Source: Leptolyngbya sp. SIO1E4 (lineage in GTDB: Bacteria > Cyanobacteriota > Cyanobacteriia > Phormidesmidales > Phormidesmidaceae). Taken from it: 64,000 nucleotides of DNA. The notes below the pieces were generated by a model. That model was not told the DNA's origin. It saw nothing but the letters and a program-made list of their open reading frames with translations, and made no database searches. This document shows positions 22,758 through 32,349 of the stretch, one piece after another. The stretch covers positions 868,001 to 932,000 of the forward strand of contig JAAHFU020000003.1 in the NCBI GenBank assembly GCA_010672825.2, given 5' to 3'. The first letter of the stretch is position 1, and each line of letters opens with the position of its first letter. Both the position numbers and the translations under genes were made by a program.

Positions 22758-25700
22758 ATGCAAGTTCTGAAAGGGTTTTGGCAGTTTCTCAACACTGATG
22801 TGCGAGAGATCCCTTGGGGAGAACTGGCTGAAAAAGGCATTGAAGCCGTCACTGCTACGAATGATTTGGGCGAAGCTTGGGAAGAACAAGCGCCCCATAT
22901 CAAAGCACTCACACCCTATCTGCAACAGGTAGAACCGTTTCTTACAACCCTGGATTCCCCGGTCACACAGCTGGCTATCTCTGGACTGCCCTTTGTTTCT
23001 ATCGGCATTGGGCTACTGAGGCTTTATGTCGGGCTATCCAAAACAGAACCCACCACCGAAAGCGCTGTCGTCATTGCTGCTCAATTGGCTTATTTGCAAA
23101 GCCTGGAAGCGCTACTGAGCAACCTGAATGATGAAACGCTGAAGGCCAAACTCAACCAAGTTTCGCTGAAAGCACTGGTCAAAAAACAGCTCACTCGTCT
23201 CGACACCCTAGAACTCAGCTCTACTGAATTAAAAGCGGTGACCAGCCGATTTCGAGAGTCCGTGCTGGCCACGCAGTTGGGGAATGCCTTGGCTGAGCAA
23301 TTACAACAAGCCGGTCTTGATGAGACAGAAACGCGCCGGTTGGTAGAGCAGGTCATTTGGGGTACCCATCGCTATCTGCATCAGGCGATCGCGGAGGCTG
23401 GAGAGAGTGTAGAACCACTGGCAGAGGTCTATCGCACGGGTGGACAACCGATACAAGACCGTTATGACAGTATTGCCACCTACTTGAATGAGGTCATTAC
23501 ACCGCTGCCTCAAGAACAGATCTTTGATGAACGTAACCCACTGATCCGCCTTCAAGACATCTATGTTCAACTCGACGTCCAACCGCTAACACAGGCGGGT
23601 GAAAGGCAAGAAGATACCAGTCCAATTAATAGCCATACCTGGGCCAGAGACCTACTTGAGCAACCTGAGGATAAACCCCGCAAGGTCATGTTTGTCGAAG
23701 GGGAAGCAGGGCGAGGTAAATCCGTTTTCTGTCGCATGTTGGCGGATTGGGTGCGGCGTGAAATGCCGTTTTCATACATTCCGCTGTTGATCCGGTTGCG
23801 TCACATTCGGACACTAGCCAATAACCTGACAGAGACCCTGGAAGACTGCCCTGACCTGGAGCAGGTTAAATTTGTTCGGGGAGATTCAGACTGGCTCGCA
23901 GATCGCAATACCCGGTTCTTAATCATCCTGGATGGGTTTGATGAACTGTTGTTAGAGGGGCGAGCCACTGGTGGATTGAAGGAATTTTTGCAGCAGGTCG
24001 CTGATTTTCAGGCTCGGAGCCACCATCAATGCTTGGTGACAGGAAGACCTTTGGCGCTGCAAGGCGTTGACCGGCTGATTACCCAAACCAAAAACCTGGA
24101 ACGGGCACGGCTTGAACCCTTGAGCGATAGCCTGCGAGAGCAGTGGCTAGAGAACTGGCAAGCCCTTTTTGAGGAAGCAGAGGTCACTCGGTTTCGGGAT
24201 TTCATCCAGGCTTGCCCCGATGAGATTGCTGACAAGCTGGCCCGAGAACCGCTGTTGATTTATCTATTGGCGCGGTTACACCGGGAAAGACGTCTCACCC
24301 GTGAAATGTTTGCTGACACTAGCGATCGGCAGATCCAAGCCAAGCTGCGAGTGTATCGGGAGTCTGTCAACTGGGTACTGGAGAAGCAACGGCAGGATCA
24401 AAACCTGCGACTGGCGGGCCTGGATGATCTGGAAGACCTGCGAGACGTGTTGCGAGAAGCGGCCCTCTGTGTGGTGCAGTCGGGCAATGAAACGGCCCGG
24501 TTGACGATGTTAAAAGACCGATTTCAAGATACCGCCAATCCAGTGGCAAAGTTCCTCAAACAATCGCAGCAAACCACGGGCCAATCAGACGACAAGGCGC
24601 TCAATAATCTACTCACCACGTTTTATCTCAAGCCTGGGGAGGGAGATAAGCGCGGGTCAGTGGAATTTGCCCACAAGAGCTTTGGTGAATACCTCTTTGC
24701 TGAACGGCTCAAAGCGGCTTTTGAAGCCTGGACAGAGATGGATCGCCGGGGAAAACGCCTGATTTTGGATGAGCGCACCGTAAACGAGCAAATCTATGAC
24801 CTGCTGGGTTATGGCGGCCTCAGCGTCGAAATCGTGGAGTACTTATTCGAGCTATTGCAGGAGAGTGATCTGGATCGAGTCAAGCTGTTTGAGCGCCTTC
24901 ACGAGTTTTATCAACGCTGGTGTGCGAAAGATTTTCTGAATCAGCGCCCCACAGAAAATTTGCCCCAGAAAAAGATGCTGCAGCTTACAGATCAGGAGAT
25001 CCTAACTGGCCTTACTCAGGTGGATGTGTTTGCTGGGCTCAACGTGCTGATTATGCTCTTTAAGCTACACGCAGCGGCTCAGCCTGATGGATACCCCCAT
25101 CTACCAGAAGATTCTCCCAAACCTGATATCTGGTTTCACCCTTGCAGTGAACCGGAAACAGACACGTTTGATTCAGGCCAACTGCTCAAAATCATTTACT
25201 ACGCAGACTCTTTAGGATTAGGAGTTTTCACTAGGATTGTTGGCCCGCACCTTTCAAGAGCCTACCTCAACAGCGCCGACCTCTCCAGTGCCTACCTCAA
25301 CAGCGCCAACCTCGCCAGTGCCAACCTCTCCAGCGCCTACCTCCCCAGCGCCTACCTCTACAGCGCCAACCTCGCCAGAGCCAACCTTTCCAGCGCCGAC
25401 CTCGCCAGCGCCATCCTCATCGTTGCCAACCTTTCCAGCGCCATCCTTTCCAGCGCCAACCTCGCCAGAGCCAACCTCGACAGCGCCAACCTCTCCAGCG
25501 CCGACCTCGACAGAGCTGGCCTCTACAACGCCAACCTCGACCACACCAACCTCGCCAGCGCCAACCTCGCCAGCGCCAGCCTCGCCAGCGCCTATCTCAC
25601 TGGCGCCAACCTCGCCAGCGCCAACCTCGCCAGCGCCAACCTCGCCAGCGCCTGCCTCTACAGCACCAATCTCGCCAGCGCCAACCTCGCCAGCGCCAAC

Positions 25701-26015
25701 CTCTCCAGCGCCTACCTCTACAGCACCAACTTTTCCAGCGCCAACCTCGCCAGCGCCGACCTCTACAGCGCCAATCTTGATGGGGCGATTCTGCTCAACA
25801 CAAATTTCCGTGAAGCCAAGAACTTCAATCGTCAGCAGTTAGAAGGCGATACCCCACCGTTAATTTGCAATGTGGCGCTGCCCTCAGAAGTTGAGGTTGA
25901 TGGAAATCGAGACTGCGATCGCTTACCGACTGTCTTGAGAAAAAGATATCCGGATGCGTTTGAAACGCTCGAAGCGGCTAAAGCGTATGTCAATAAGCGG
26001 CGGCAACAAGATTGA
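22758..26015 (+). CDS. NACHT NTPase with C-terminal pentapeptide repeats
   Basis: A 1085-residue STAND protein. Residues 1-300 are helical (EEQAPHIKALTPYLQQVEPF). NACHT follows: Walker A VEGEAGRGKSVFCRMLADW, Walker B FLIILDGFDELLLEG, with a helical/winged-helix arm to ~residue 790 including EFAHKSFGEYLFAERLKAAF. From ~830 to 1020 are pentapeptide repeats of A(N/D)L(A/S)S type forming a quadrilateral beta helix. Proteins of this build are predicted phage sensors. It lies between a rightward portal and a truncated leftward portal. Confidence 0.85.
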   Translation: MQVLKGFWQFLNTDVREIPWGELAEKGIEAVTATNDLGEAWEEQAPHIKALTPYLQQVEPFLTTLDSPVTQLAISGLPFVSIGIGLLRLYVGLSKTEPTTESAVVIAAQLAYLQSLEALLSNLNDETLKAKLNQVSLKALVKKQLTRLDTLELSSTELKAVTSRFRESVLATQLGNALAEQLQQAGLDETETRRLVEQVIWGTHRYLHQAIAEAGESVEPLAEVYRTGGQPIQDRYDSIATYLNEVITPLPQEQIFDERNPLIRLQDIYVQLDVQPLTQAGERQEDTSPINSHTWARDLLEQPEDKPRKVMFVEGEAGRGKSVFCRMLADWVRREMPFSYIPLLIRLRHIRTLANNLTETLEDCPDLEQVKFVRGDSDWLADRNTRFLIILDGFDELLLEGRATGGLKEFLQQVADFQARSHHQCLVTGRPLALQGVDRLITQTKNLERARLEPLSDSLREQWLENWQALFEEAEVTRFRDFIQACPDEIADKLAREPLLIYLLARLHRERRLTREMFADTSDRQIQAKLRVYRESVNWVLEKQRQDQNLRLAGLDDLEDLRDVLREAALCVVQSGNETARLTMLKDRFQDTANPVAKFLKQSQQTTGQSDDKALNNLLTTFYLKPGEGDKRGSVEFAHKSFGEYLFAERLKAAFEAWTEMDRRGKRLILDERTVNEQIYDLLGYGGLSVEIVEYLFELLQESDLDRVKLFERLHEFYQRWCAKDFLNQRPTENLPQKKMLQLTDQEILTGLTQVDVFAGLNVLIMLFKLHAAAQPDGYPHLPEDSPKPDIWFHPCSEPETDTFDSGQLLKIIYYADSLGLGVFTRIVGPHLSRAYLNSADLSSAYLNSANLASANLSSAYLPSAYLYSANLARANLSSADLASAILIVANLSSAILSSANLARANLDSANLSSADLDRAGLYNANLDHTNLASANLASASLASAYLTGANLASANLASANLASACLYSTNLASANLASANLSSAYLYSTNFSSANLASADLYSANLDGAILLNTNFREAKNFNRQQLEGDTPPLICNVALPSEVEVDGNRDCDRLPTVLRKRYPDAFETLEAAKAYVNKRRQQD

Positions 26016-27000
26016 AAACTCTTCTTCCCTCGATCGCCGCCCCAAGGCTTGCATTATCAACGGGCTCCGACTCATGGATAGTGACCGGCGCGTACTCGGG
26101 GCTGGAAGGATCGCCAGCCGGGACGCCGTAGAGGTACAGATCTCGCCCTGGCCCACGCTCTACGTCGCCCTCTGGTAGCTCTGCGTTGGCAAAAACCTTT
26201 TCCCTAAACCCTGCCACTTCACTGTTGCGCACCATCATGGTGAGGGCGTGATTTAGGGCATTCTGGAGCCGCTTAACCGAAGGCGTGAAGATACTTTCAC
26301 CGGCGGTGTATTGAATTAGCCAGCGCCCTCCAGAATCCACAGTCAGGGGGTCATCAGCTTCTGGGGTCGCGATCGCCACCACGTCGCCATCCATCGTCTG
26401 GGTTTCCTCGCCGCTGTGGTAGGTGTACCGAATCTCATCAATGAAGCCGTCGCTCTCGCTGCGATCGACCGTCACGGTGCCTGCCTTGGGGGCATGCAGG
26501 TGAATCCGATGAATCGGATCGTCAGCTTCGGCATAGCGGGCTGGTTGCCATAGCCGTAAAGCACCCTCGCCTGTAACTCCGAGGGATAGCACGAACTCTG
26601 CCCACGGATCAGATTGCTGGAAGTTGGTGCTCTTGGGGTCGGCATTGATGGCCTGTTGTTCTACCCAGTCCATCCAGCGCTGCAACTGTTGCTCCGCCTC
26701 TGCTGCGGTGGCATCAGACTCGGAATCAACGCGATCACCGTTTTGCCCCTTTAAGTACCAGTTGAAGGGCTCGCTGATGAGGCCATCGCGCCAATTGCAA
26801 GAGCACTCGCGAAGGATATTGGCGGACTGAAACACCCGCTCCAGATGCGCCATTTTTTCGGCGTAGTCGGGCGCGGTTTGGGGGACGGTGGGGCCAATCC
26901 AGGCATCAGGCCAAAACTCACCCCGGAAAAGCTTGATATTCTTCTGGGCGTCTCTACTGCGGCGGTAGGAATCCATGCGATCGCTCGCGTGCGGGCACAT
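25990..27000 (-). pseudogene. portal protein truncated at C-terminus
   Basis: Homologous to the portal at 21,331 from IGPTVPQTAPDYAEKMAHLE to HESEPVDNASLG (about 315 residues), then at ~26,045 it runs into the 3' end of the NACHT-pentapeptide gene and stops within 17 codons. The C-terminal third needed for the portal clip/wing is gone. In prophage order it follows terL (28,605), but a rightward pentapeptide gene sits between. Together with the other copy it forms an imperfect inverted pair around the NACHT gene. Confidence 0.8.
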
Positions 27001-27091
27001 GGAGGATTCCTATGCTGGAAGCCGGAAATCACTAATTTCGCTTGATGTTAAAAATGGCTGGATAGTCCCCTTTATCTGCATCAAGACTTAA

Positions 27092-28486
27092 ATGAATTTC
27101 CTACAAAAGCCCAAAAACTCAACAGAGGCAATTCGCGAGATCGCGGAGCGTCTTTATTTGAATCGTCAGGCAAGGGGAGAAGCGGGGGATGCAGAAAGTG
27201 ACTGGGCCAAAGCAGAGCGCATTGCCAAGAGTCCCATACGCAGCAGGCTATTCCATGTCCATCAGCGCTTTATATGGGTTGAAAAGCAAGCGATCGAGCC
27301 GACTGCGAGATGGGTAGAGCGAGCGGATTTGTTTCGCATTATTGAAAAGCTCAGCCCCACCATTGAAGCCCTGGGCGTGATCGCGATTCCATTAGTTTTG
27401 TTTTTTGCTGCTCAGAGCTATGAAGAACGCCTACTTCAGCGTGAACAAACTTATCAAGAGAATGTACGCCAGCAAGAGTTAGAGCGATCGCAGCAGCAAG
27501 CTGTAACCGATTACTTAAATCAGCTCTCTACCATTCTGCTGGATATGGAAGGCGATCTTGATGATTCGCAAAATGAAGGGCTCCGAACACTAACGACAGC
27601 AACTACCTTGACCCTGCTGCGTGACCCTAACTTAGATGGAAACCGCAAAGGACAGGTGATTGAGTTTCTTTCTCAGATGAACCTTGTGCAACGGGAATTC
27701 GTATACGGCCCACAACGCCCAGAAGATACAGTTCCTATTATTTCCCTCCGCACTGCCGACCTCAGCAGTGCCGACCTCCGCGGTACCGACCTCAGCAATG
27801 CCGACCTCAGCTTTGCCGACCTCAGCTTTGCCAACCTCCGCCGTGCCGACCTCTTCTTTGCCGACCTCAGCTTTGCCAACCTCCGCCGTGCCGACCTCTT
27901 CTTGGCCGACCTCAGCGATGCCGACCTCAGCGGTGCCGACCTCAGCGATGCCATCCTCCACAGTGCCGACCTCAGCAATGCCGACCTCTTCTTGGCCGAC
28001 CTCAGCGATGCCGACCTCAGCGATGCCAACCTCAGCGGTGCCGACCTCCGCTTTGCCGACCTCAGCGGTGCCGACCTCAGCGGTGCCAACCTCAGCAATG
28101 CCGACCTCTTCTTGGCCGACCTCAGCCTTGCCGACCTCCTCTTTGCCGACCTCAGCGGTGCCAACCTCAGCGGTGCCAACCTCAGCGGTGCCGACCTCAG
28201 CTTTGCCAACCTCCGCCGTGCCGACCTCTTCTTTGCCGACCTCAGCGGTGCCAACCTCAGCGGTGCCTTCCTCAGCGGTGCCAACCTCAGCGGTGCCGAC
28301 CTCCGCTTTGCCAACCTCCGCCGTGCCGACCTCCGCTTTGCCGACCTCAGCGGTGCCAACCTCAGCGGTGCCTTCCTCGGCGGTGCCGAATTTGCTGAGG
28401 CATATCTGTGCGAAACTCAATTACCTGAAGGGATTGACTTAGACCCTAATCGAGATTGTGGATGGTTTGAGGAGCTCTTTGAGTAG
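27092..28486 (+). CDS. membrane-anchored pentapeptide repeat protein
   Basis: A 464-residue protein. Residues 8-45 resemble DUF2934 (AIREIAERLYLNRQARGEAG ... DWAKAERIAKS). One transmembrane helix at ~residues 95-112 (ALGVIAIPLVLFFAAQSY) leads to a coiled coil (LLQREQTYQENVRQQELERS). Residues ~215-440 are about 45 pentapeptides, mostly ADLSG/ANLRR type, encoded by 15-nt units. Orientation is opposite to the terminase and portal genes it separates, so it is an acquired gene in the packaging operon. Function unknown; a membrane-tethered beta-helix scaffold. Confidence 0.8.
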   Translation: MNFLQKPKNSTEAIREIAERLYLNRQARGEAGDAESDWAKAERIAKSPIRSRLFHVHQRFIWVEKQAIEPTARWVERADLFRIIEKLSPTIEALGVIAIPLVLFFAAQSYEERLLQREQTYQENVRQQELERSQQQAVTDYLNQLSTILLDMEGDLDDSQNEGLRTLTTATTLTLLRDPNLDGNRKGQVIEFLSQMNLVQREFVYGPQRPEDTVPIISLRTADLSSADLRGTDLSNADLSFADLSFANLRRADLFFADLSFANLRRADLFLADLSDADLSGADLSDAILHSADLSNADLFLADLSDADLSDANLSGADLRFADLSGADLSGANLSNADLFLADLSLADLLFADLSGANLSGANLSGADLSFANLRRADLFFADLSGANLSGAFLSGANLSGADLRFANLRRADLRFADLSGANLSGAFLGGAEFAEAYLCETQLPEGIDLDPNRDCGWFEELFE

Positions 28487-28604
28487 CTGCGGCATGGTGC
28501 AACTACTCAACCGAAAAATAAGGGTTTCAGCCCTTTGTAGTACGCCAGATTACGCTGTTTTGGAAAACTGAAAGTCCAGAACTATGCCATAGCCTGTAGT
28601 ACGG

Positions 28605-29927
28605 CTACCAGTTTGACCTGATTTGTGCCCTGCGATCGCGCTTAAGACGAGGCTTAATGAGAGGTTGCAATGCATAGCGCAGTGAATCAATGAGGTGATT
28701 GTGCTTATCTACGATCGCGGCTAGCACCTCTTCTGTGAGGCGATCAATCTTGTAGCTGTAGAGCCGCGCCTCTTCTGCGGTGTGCTTGCAGCGAGGGTGG
28801 ATGACAATCTTTTCATAGCTGCGTAGATGCTCGATACCATCCTCAACCGAACCAGGCCACTTAGGGCAGGCGATCAGTCGAGGGATTGGGGGCACTTCTT
28901 CACCACGGCCCCGACGAACATGGCTAATGGATTCAGGGCGGCTATTGTCAGCGCGTACCTCGTAGCGATCGATGCCAGGAATGTCTCGGAGCCAGCGGCG
29001 GCTAACCTGGTCAAGTTCAAGCTTGTGGGCCAGGGATTCCCGCTCAACATAGAGCCTACGCCCACGCACCCAGCAGCGAACTGCAGCAGTGGGGTCAGAG
29101 GCAAAGCCCCAATCACCGCCATGGTAAGGGCCATCCCAATCTGCCCCTGGCTCAAAATCATCAACAATCCACTTGCCGCCCAGGATCTGAGCATCTGTGC
29201 GCTCTAACGGTTCTCCTTCCCAGATGTGAGCGTAGAGATCTGGGTCAGTGCGCTGCATCTCCCGGCGTTCTTCATCCAGCGTGGCGGGAAAGTGGGGGTT
29301 CAAATCCCAGTTGATGCGCTGGATATAACCATTGGCTTTGCCTTTAGTGATGAATTCCTCATAGATGGGGTCACTCTTCTCGTGGGGATTGAACGTAACC
29401 CAAATCTCTGAGCCCTCCTCACGAATCGTGGGCACCAATACCCGCCATGATTCAGCACTGATGGTCTGGGCTTCTTCGATCCAGCAATGGGTTAAGCCCG
29501 CCATCGACTTGATGCTTTGCACATTGCGGCGGATGCCCTTGAAGGTAAAGCTGGTGCCGTTTGCGCCGACGATCGCGGCTTCCTGAATTTCATAGAAATC
29601 CTCCAGCCCTAGCGCTTCAATGCGCTCTTTGAGCAGGTAATGAACCGAGTCCTTGATGCTGTTTTGGAACTCACGAGCACAGAGCACGCGGATTTTACGG
29701 CGTGCGCCCTCAATGAGTAAGGCATCAGCGGCTGCATAACTTTTGCCGCTGCCTCGTCCGCCGTATAGACACTTGTAGCGCTGAGGTTTGAGGAGTGGCT
29801 TTGCCCATTCAGAGAGGTCAGCGATCGCGGCATCGATGACCTCGGGTGGAACGGGTGGAGCCTCAGCCTTTAAGCCGAATTCATCCTCAACCGCCGATAC
29901 CAGCTCATCTAAGCGCTGCGACCCCAT
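28605..29927 (-). CDS. terL: phage terminase large subunit
   Basis: A 440-residue Terminase_3/6-type packaging motor. ATPase: Walker A LYGGRGSGKSYAAADAL, Walker B with HCWIEEAQTIS, coupling motif VTFNP. Nuclease: GGDWGFASDPTA, ADNSRPESI and DKHNHLIDSLRYAL supply acidic residues of the RNase H fold. The length is normal. The start overlaps the end of terS by 19 nt. With HU, integrase and switch genes to the right it defines a leftward prophage. Confidence 0.95.
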   Translation of the reverse strand: MGSQRLDELVSAVEDEFGLKAEAPPVPPEVIDAAIADLSEWAKPLLKPQRYKCLYGGRGSGKSYAAADALLIEGARRKIRVLCAREFQNSIKDSVHYLLKERIEALGLEDFYEIQEAAIVGANGTSFTFKGIRRNVQSIKSMAGLTHCWIEEAQTISAESWRVLVPTIREEGSEIWVTFNPHEKSDPIYEEFITKGKANGYIQRINWDLNPHFPATLDEERREMQRTDPDLYAHIWEGEPLERTDAQILGGKWIVDDFEPGADWDGPYHGGDWGFASDPTAAVRCWVRGRRLYVERESLAHKLELDQVSRRWLRDIPGIDRYEVRADNSRPESISHVRRGRGEEVPPIPRLIACPKWPGSVEDGIEHLRSYEKIVIHPRCKHTAEEARLYSYKIDRLTEEVLAAIVDKHNHLIDSLRYALQPLIKPRLKRDRRAQIRSNW

Positions 29928-30421
29928 CCGGCCTCCTTGAGCCGTGCAACCAGCTCATGGGGCGTGCGGTAGCGCGTCAGCAACTCTGCCAGGTATTCTT
30001 CATCCCCGACCGGCCGCAACTTATTGCGCTGTTCTAATAGCCGACAGAAACCATTCAGCGCCGCGCCATAGGACTGCACTGAGGTGGGGTTGCCTGCCTC
30101 GCGCCGAGCGATATCCAACATTTCATCGATCGCTCGTAGCTGCCCCGCCAAGGTGTCGTACTCACCGGCAGCGATCGCGGTTGGGGTACGAGGCTTTTCA
30201 CCGGAATGTCGGTCACGCGGGCGCTCAAAGGTGACAACCTTGGGTCGTTCCGGCTGGGGCAGGCCATCGCGCAGGGCCTCCCAGTCGTCGCCTGCTTCCT
30301 TGGCTGCCGCTATCCAACGCTGCACAGTGCGGCGCGCTACATCTAAGCGCCGCGCAATTTCGCTGATGGTGATGCCCTTGATTAAGAGCGCCTTGGCTTG
30401 CTCTCGCTTGTCCTGTGCCAT
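29909..30421 (-). CDS. terS: phage terminase small subunit
   Basis: A 170-residue protein. Residues 8-50 form a homeodomain-like HTH (ALLIKGITISEIARRLDVAR then RTVQRWIAAAK), followed by a helical region (AGQLRAIDEMLDIARREAGN) and RNKLRPVGDEEYLAEL. Immediately upstream of terL, as in many siphophages. It recognises the packaging site and delivers DNA to TerL. Confidence 0.8.
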   Translation of the reverse strand: MAQDKREQAKALLIKGITISEIARRLDVARRTVQRWIAAAKEAGDDWEALRDGLPQPERPKVVTFERPRDRHSGEKPRTPTAIAAGEYDTLAGQLRAIDEMLDIARREAGNPTSVQSYGAALNGFCRLLEQRNKLRPVGDEEYLAELLTRYRTPHELVARLKEAGWGRSA

Positions 30422-30694
30422 GCGCGATCGCTGTCAATGTCACAGGCAGAGTTCCTACAGGGCAAGGGTTTCAGCGTAGCCTGTCGCAATTTCTGTCACA
30501 GGTGCGACATGTTGGGGCATGCAGGGGCGGTGGGGGTGTTGTGGCGACCACCGCCAGCACTGGCACTGGCAAAAAGAAACCCCGCCCGGGTCAGGCGAGG
30601 TTAGCTGTTTCAAGAGAAGATAACTCGAACCGTTTGGAATCCCCGTCCTCCGCTTTAGCGCGGGGAGGAAAACGAACGGCGAATTTATTCGCCT

Positions 30695-31864
30695 TCAAAC
30701 TACGCATAATTTGTTAGACCTCCGAATGAGTTGAATCTGCTTGAGTCCGAACTGTCCAAGTCGCTTCCAATGCTGGTCGTAGACACTGACTTTCTTGGAC
30801 TTGGCAGTGTCAGTGAAGCCACCTACCCATCCCGTCAGTACTTGGCTTTTAGTCGTGACTTGCACTTTGTCGCCAGCACGGTAACCAAACGGCGTAATGG
30901 TGCCGCCCTTGCGTTTACGGATATTGCCTTTGCTGGGATTGTCGAAGTGCAGGGCACGACGAAAGTAAGCCGGTCTCGTGATAACTCGAAACGGCGCGAC
31001 TGTCACTGTTACATCACCTATCCAATCACGCCCGGTATCGACAGGAGCGTATCGGACAAACTGACTAGCCGCCAATGCAATGCCATCAACTGCGTGAGTT
31101 TCAGGCTTGGCATTGGACTTATTCTGTTTGTCCTTAATCAGTCCTAATTGCTTCCGAATCTGGCTAGTGCCGTTGCCGTCTTTTTGCCAGCCATGCCGAA
31201 TGACGACGGGGGCGAGCTTAGACAGTGCATCAACAGCTTTATACTGCGCTGCCATGACAGGGCTAAAGCCTTTTCCTGACTTCGCACTCTTGCGACCGCT
31301 AGTCAAATCTACGTCAGCTTTGACGACTTCGTAGACAATCGACACGACCGGAAACACCTTGCATAGTTCGGAGATAACGCGAATCTCCATTTGACGCGAT
31401 GCCCAAATGGACGGCGGCGTCTTGGATTGACGGCGATTGTTGAACCGCTTTTGACGATGCGCTCTCAGACGAAACGGCACCTTACGGTTAATTCGTCTAC
31501 CACGTCTAACCCGACGCTGCAGCGCCCGGCCCCGAACATTTTTAACGACTTTACCGTTCTTGATGACGGCAGCACCTAAACGCTCTTTAACTCGCTGAAA
31601 TGGCAAGACTAGGTGAGCCATATACAGTGTGAACTGAGCTGACTGCACTGCAATTCCTGAATAGGACTTGCCAGGGTCACAGCCTACGTGAATGGGTTGA
31701 ATAGCTCTGTCTGATGGTTTAGCGATCAGCCGAATATAGTAGATGCCAGCATCATTCCAGCGTCCTTCAGCCTTGCCGTCCCTGACCCAGCGCCGTGCAC
31801 GACTGGGTTTTGTTGGCATCAGCGGCGTTCCGGTGCTGTCGATGACTGGTACTCGTAGTTGCAT
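30695..31864 (-). CDS. isrB: IsrB, RNA-guided RuvC nickase of the IscB group
   Basis: A 389-residue protein. The N-terminal PLMP/RRXRR region is MQLRVPVIDSTGTPLMPTKP then SRARRWVRDGKA. RuvC-I is IHVGCDPGKSYSGIAV; an Arg-rich bridge helix follows (RALQRRVRRGRRINRKVPFR). RuvC-II Glu is in SIVYEVVKADV and RuvC-III in ETHAVDGIALAAS. No HNH insert (no CxxC or DHIxP) is present between RuvC-II and -III, so this is IsrB rather than IscB. IsrB proteins nick the non-target strand with an omega RNA. Catalytic residues look intact. Confidence 0.88.
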   Translation of the reverse strand: MQLRVPVIDSTGTPLMPTKPSRARRWVRDGKAEGRWNDAGIYYIRLIAKPSDRAIQPIHVGCDPGKSYSGIAVQSAQFTLYMAHLVLPFQRVKERLGAAVIKNGKVVKNVRGRALQRRVRRGRRINRKVPFRLRAHRQKRFNNRRQSKTPPSIWASRQMEIRVISELCKVFPVVSIVYEVVKADVDLTSGRKSAKSGKGFSPVMAAQYKAVDALSKLAPVVIRHGWQKDGNGTSQIRKQLGLIKDKQNKSNAKPETHAVDGIALAASQFVRYAPVDTGRDWIGDVTVTVAPFRVITRPAYFRRALHFDNPSKGNIRKRKGGTITPFGYRAGDKVQVTTKSQVLTGWVGGFTDTAKSKKVSVYDQHWKRLGQFGLKQIQLIRRSNKLCVV

Positions 31865-31865
31865 A

Positions 31866-32080
31866 GAAGATAATTCTCACTACGAAAGTTGTGTGTCCCT
31901 ATGCCCACGCTGCCAAGCATCTCTGGTCATTAGCCACGCCCTTTCTCAGAGGGCTTGTAGAGTGTCCGGGTTAGGGAAACGCCCAGACCTACGTAACTTG
32001 ACAGCGCTCACGGGCTAGTCACTCCTTAGTCACTGGCTGAGACCGGCAAGCCCCCGTTATTCAAACGGGGGTGTGTGACG
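31866..32080 (-). ncRNA. probable omega RNA of IsrB
   Basis: The ~215 bp upstream of isrB, read on the minus strand, has the layout of IscB/IsrB omega RNAs: a first stem CCCCCGTTTG...AACGGGGG, then segments rich in short stems (GCCCTCTGAGAAAGGGC), up to the start codon. In this family the RNA is 5' of the gene with the guide outside the element, which would put the guide at about 32,075-32,095. Boundaries are approximate. Confidence 0.65.
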
Positions 32081-32091
32081 ATTGAGTCTAG

Positions 32092-32123
32092 AGTCTAAGG
32101 CTACAGCAGTCTAAGGCTACAGC
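32092..32123 (-). repeat. 16-bp perfect tandem duplication
   Basis: AGTCTAAGGCTACAGC occurs twice back to back (32092-32107, 32108-32123) at the 3' end of the gene at 32,117 and just beside the IsrB element. The second unit includes the stop codon of that gene. Possibly a duplication linked to insertion, or replication slippage. Confidence 0.7.
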
Positions 32124-32341
32124 TTAGCTTTGAACTGCTCGTACTCTTCCTGAGTGATCTTGCCGTCGTTGAGCGCTTTCAGCAGCTCAGCGATCGCGGG
32201 GCCGTATTTAGAGACACGAATCACTTCGATTACTCTCTGGAGAACAACCAACGCGATCGCACTAGTGGGCACCAGCGACAGCACAATCTCGGGAGTTAGG
32301 CCAAAGGGCATAAGCGCCTCCTCAATCAGGTTGGACGCCAT
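32117..32341 (-). CDS. small membrane protein with SHOCT-like tail
   Basis: A 74-residue protein with a membrane segment (ALMPFGLTPEIVLSLVPTSA, IALVVLQRVIEVI) and a C-terminal LNDGKITQEEYEQFKAKL, the SHOCT pattern of an L..G.IT.EE...K.KL helix pair. Follows HU in the same direction. A holin-like or regulatory role is possible but unproven. Confidence 0.55.
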   Translation of the reverse strand: MASNLIEEALMPFGLTPEIVLSLVPTSAIALVVLQRVIEVIRVSKYGPAIAELLKALNDGKITQEEYEQFKAKL

Positions 32342-32349
32342 GAGGGTTC

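Larger units (their letters stand above)
30640..32080 (-). mobile_element. IS605-superfamily element encoding IsrB
   Basis: Contains one IscB-type gene without a transposase. The right-hand hairpin is CCCCCGTT...AACGGGGG (32051-32071), and the other end has a GC hairpin (CCCCGTCCTCCGC...GCGCGGGGAGGA, 30641-30669). Ends are not fixed exactly. It lies between terS and the prophage genes at 32,117, likely mobilised in trans by a Y1 transposase such as that at 2780. Confidence 0.65.

Noticed and set aside
25237-25842. Open frames overlapping the NACHT pentapeptide region (PTSTAPTSP strings)
   Set aside because: Same repeat artefact in the NACHT-pentapeptide gene.
27673-28442. Long open frames on both strands through the pentapeptide gene
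   Set aside because: They arise from the 15-nt repeat (GCCGACCTCAGC-type) being open in several frames; their products are low-complexity AEVGT or TSAVP strings.
29290-29320. GGTTCAAATCCC, a tRNA T-arm-like string
   Set aside because: It lies within the terL coding sequence and has no acceptor, D or anticodon stems around it.
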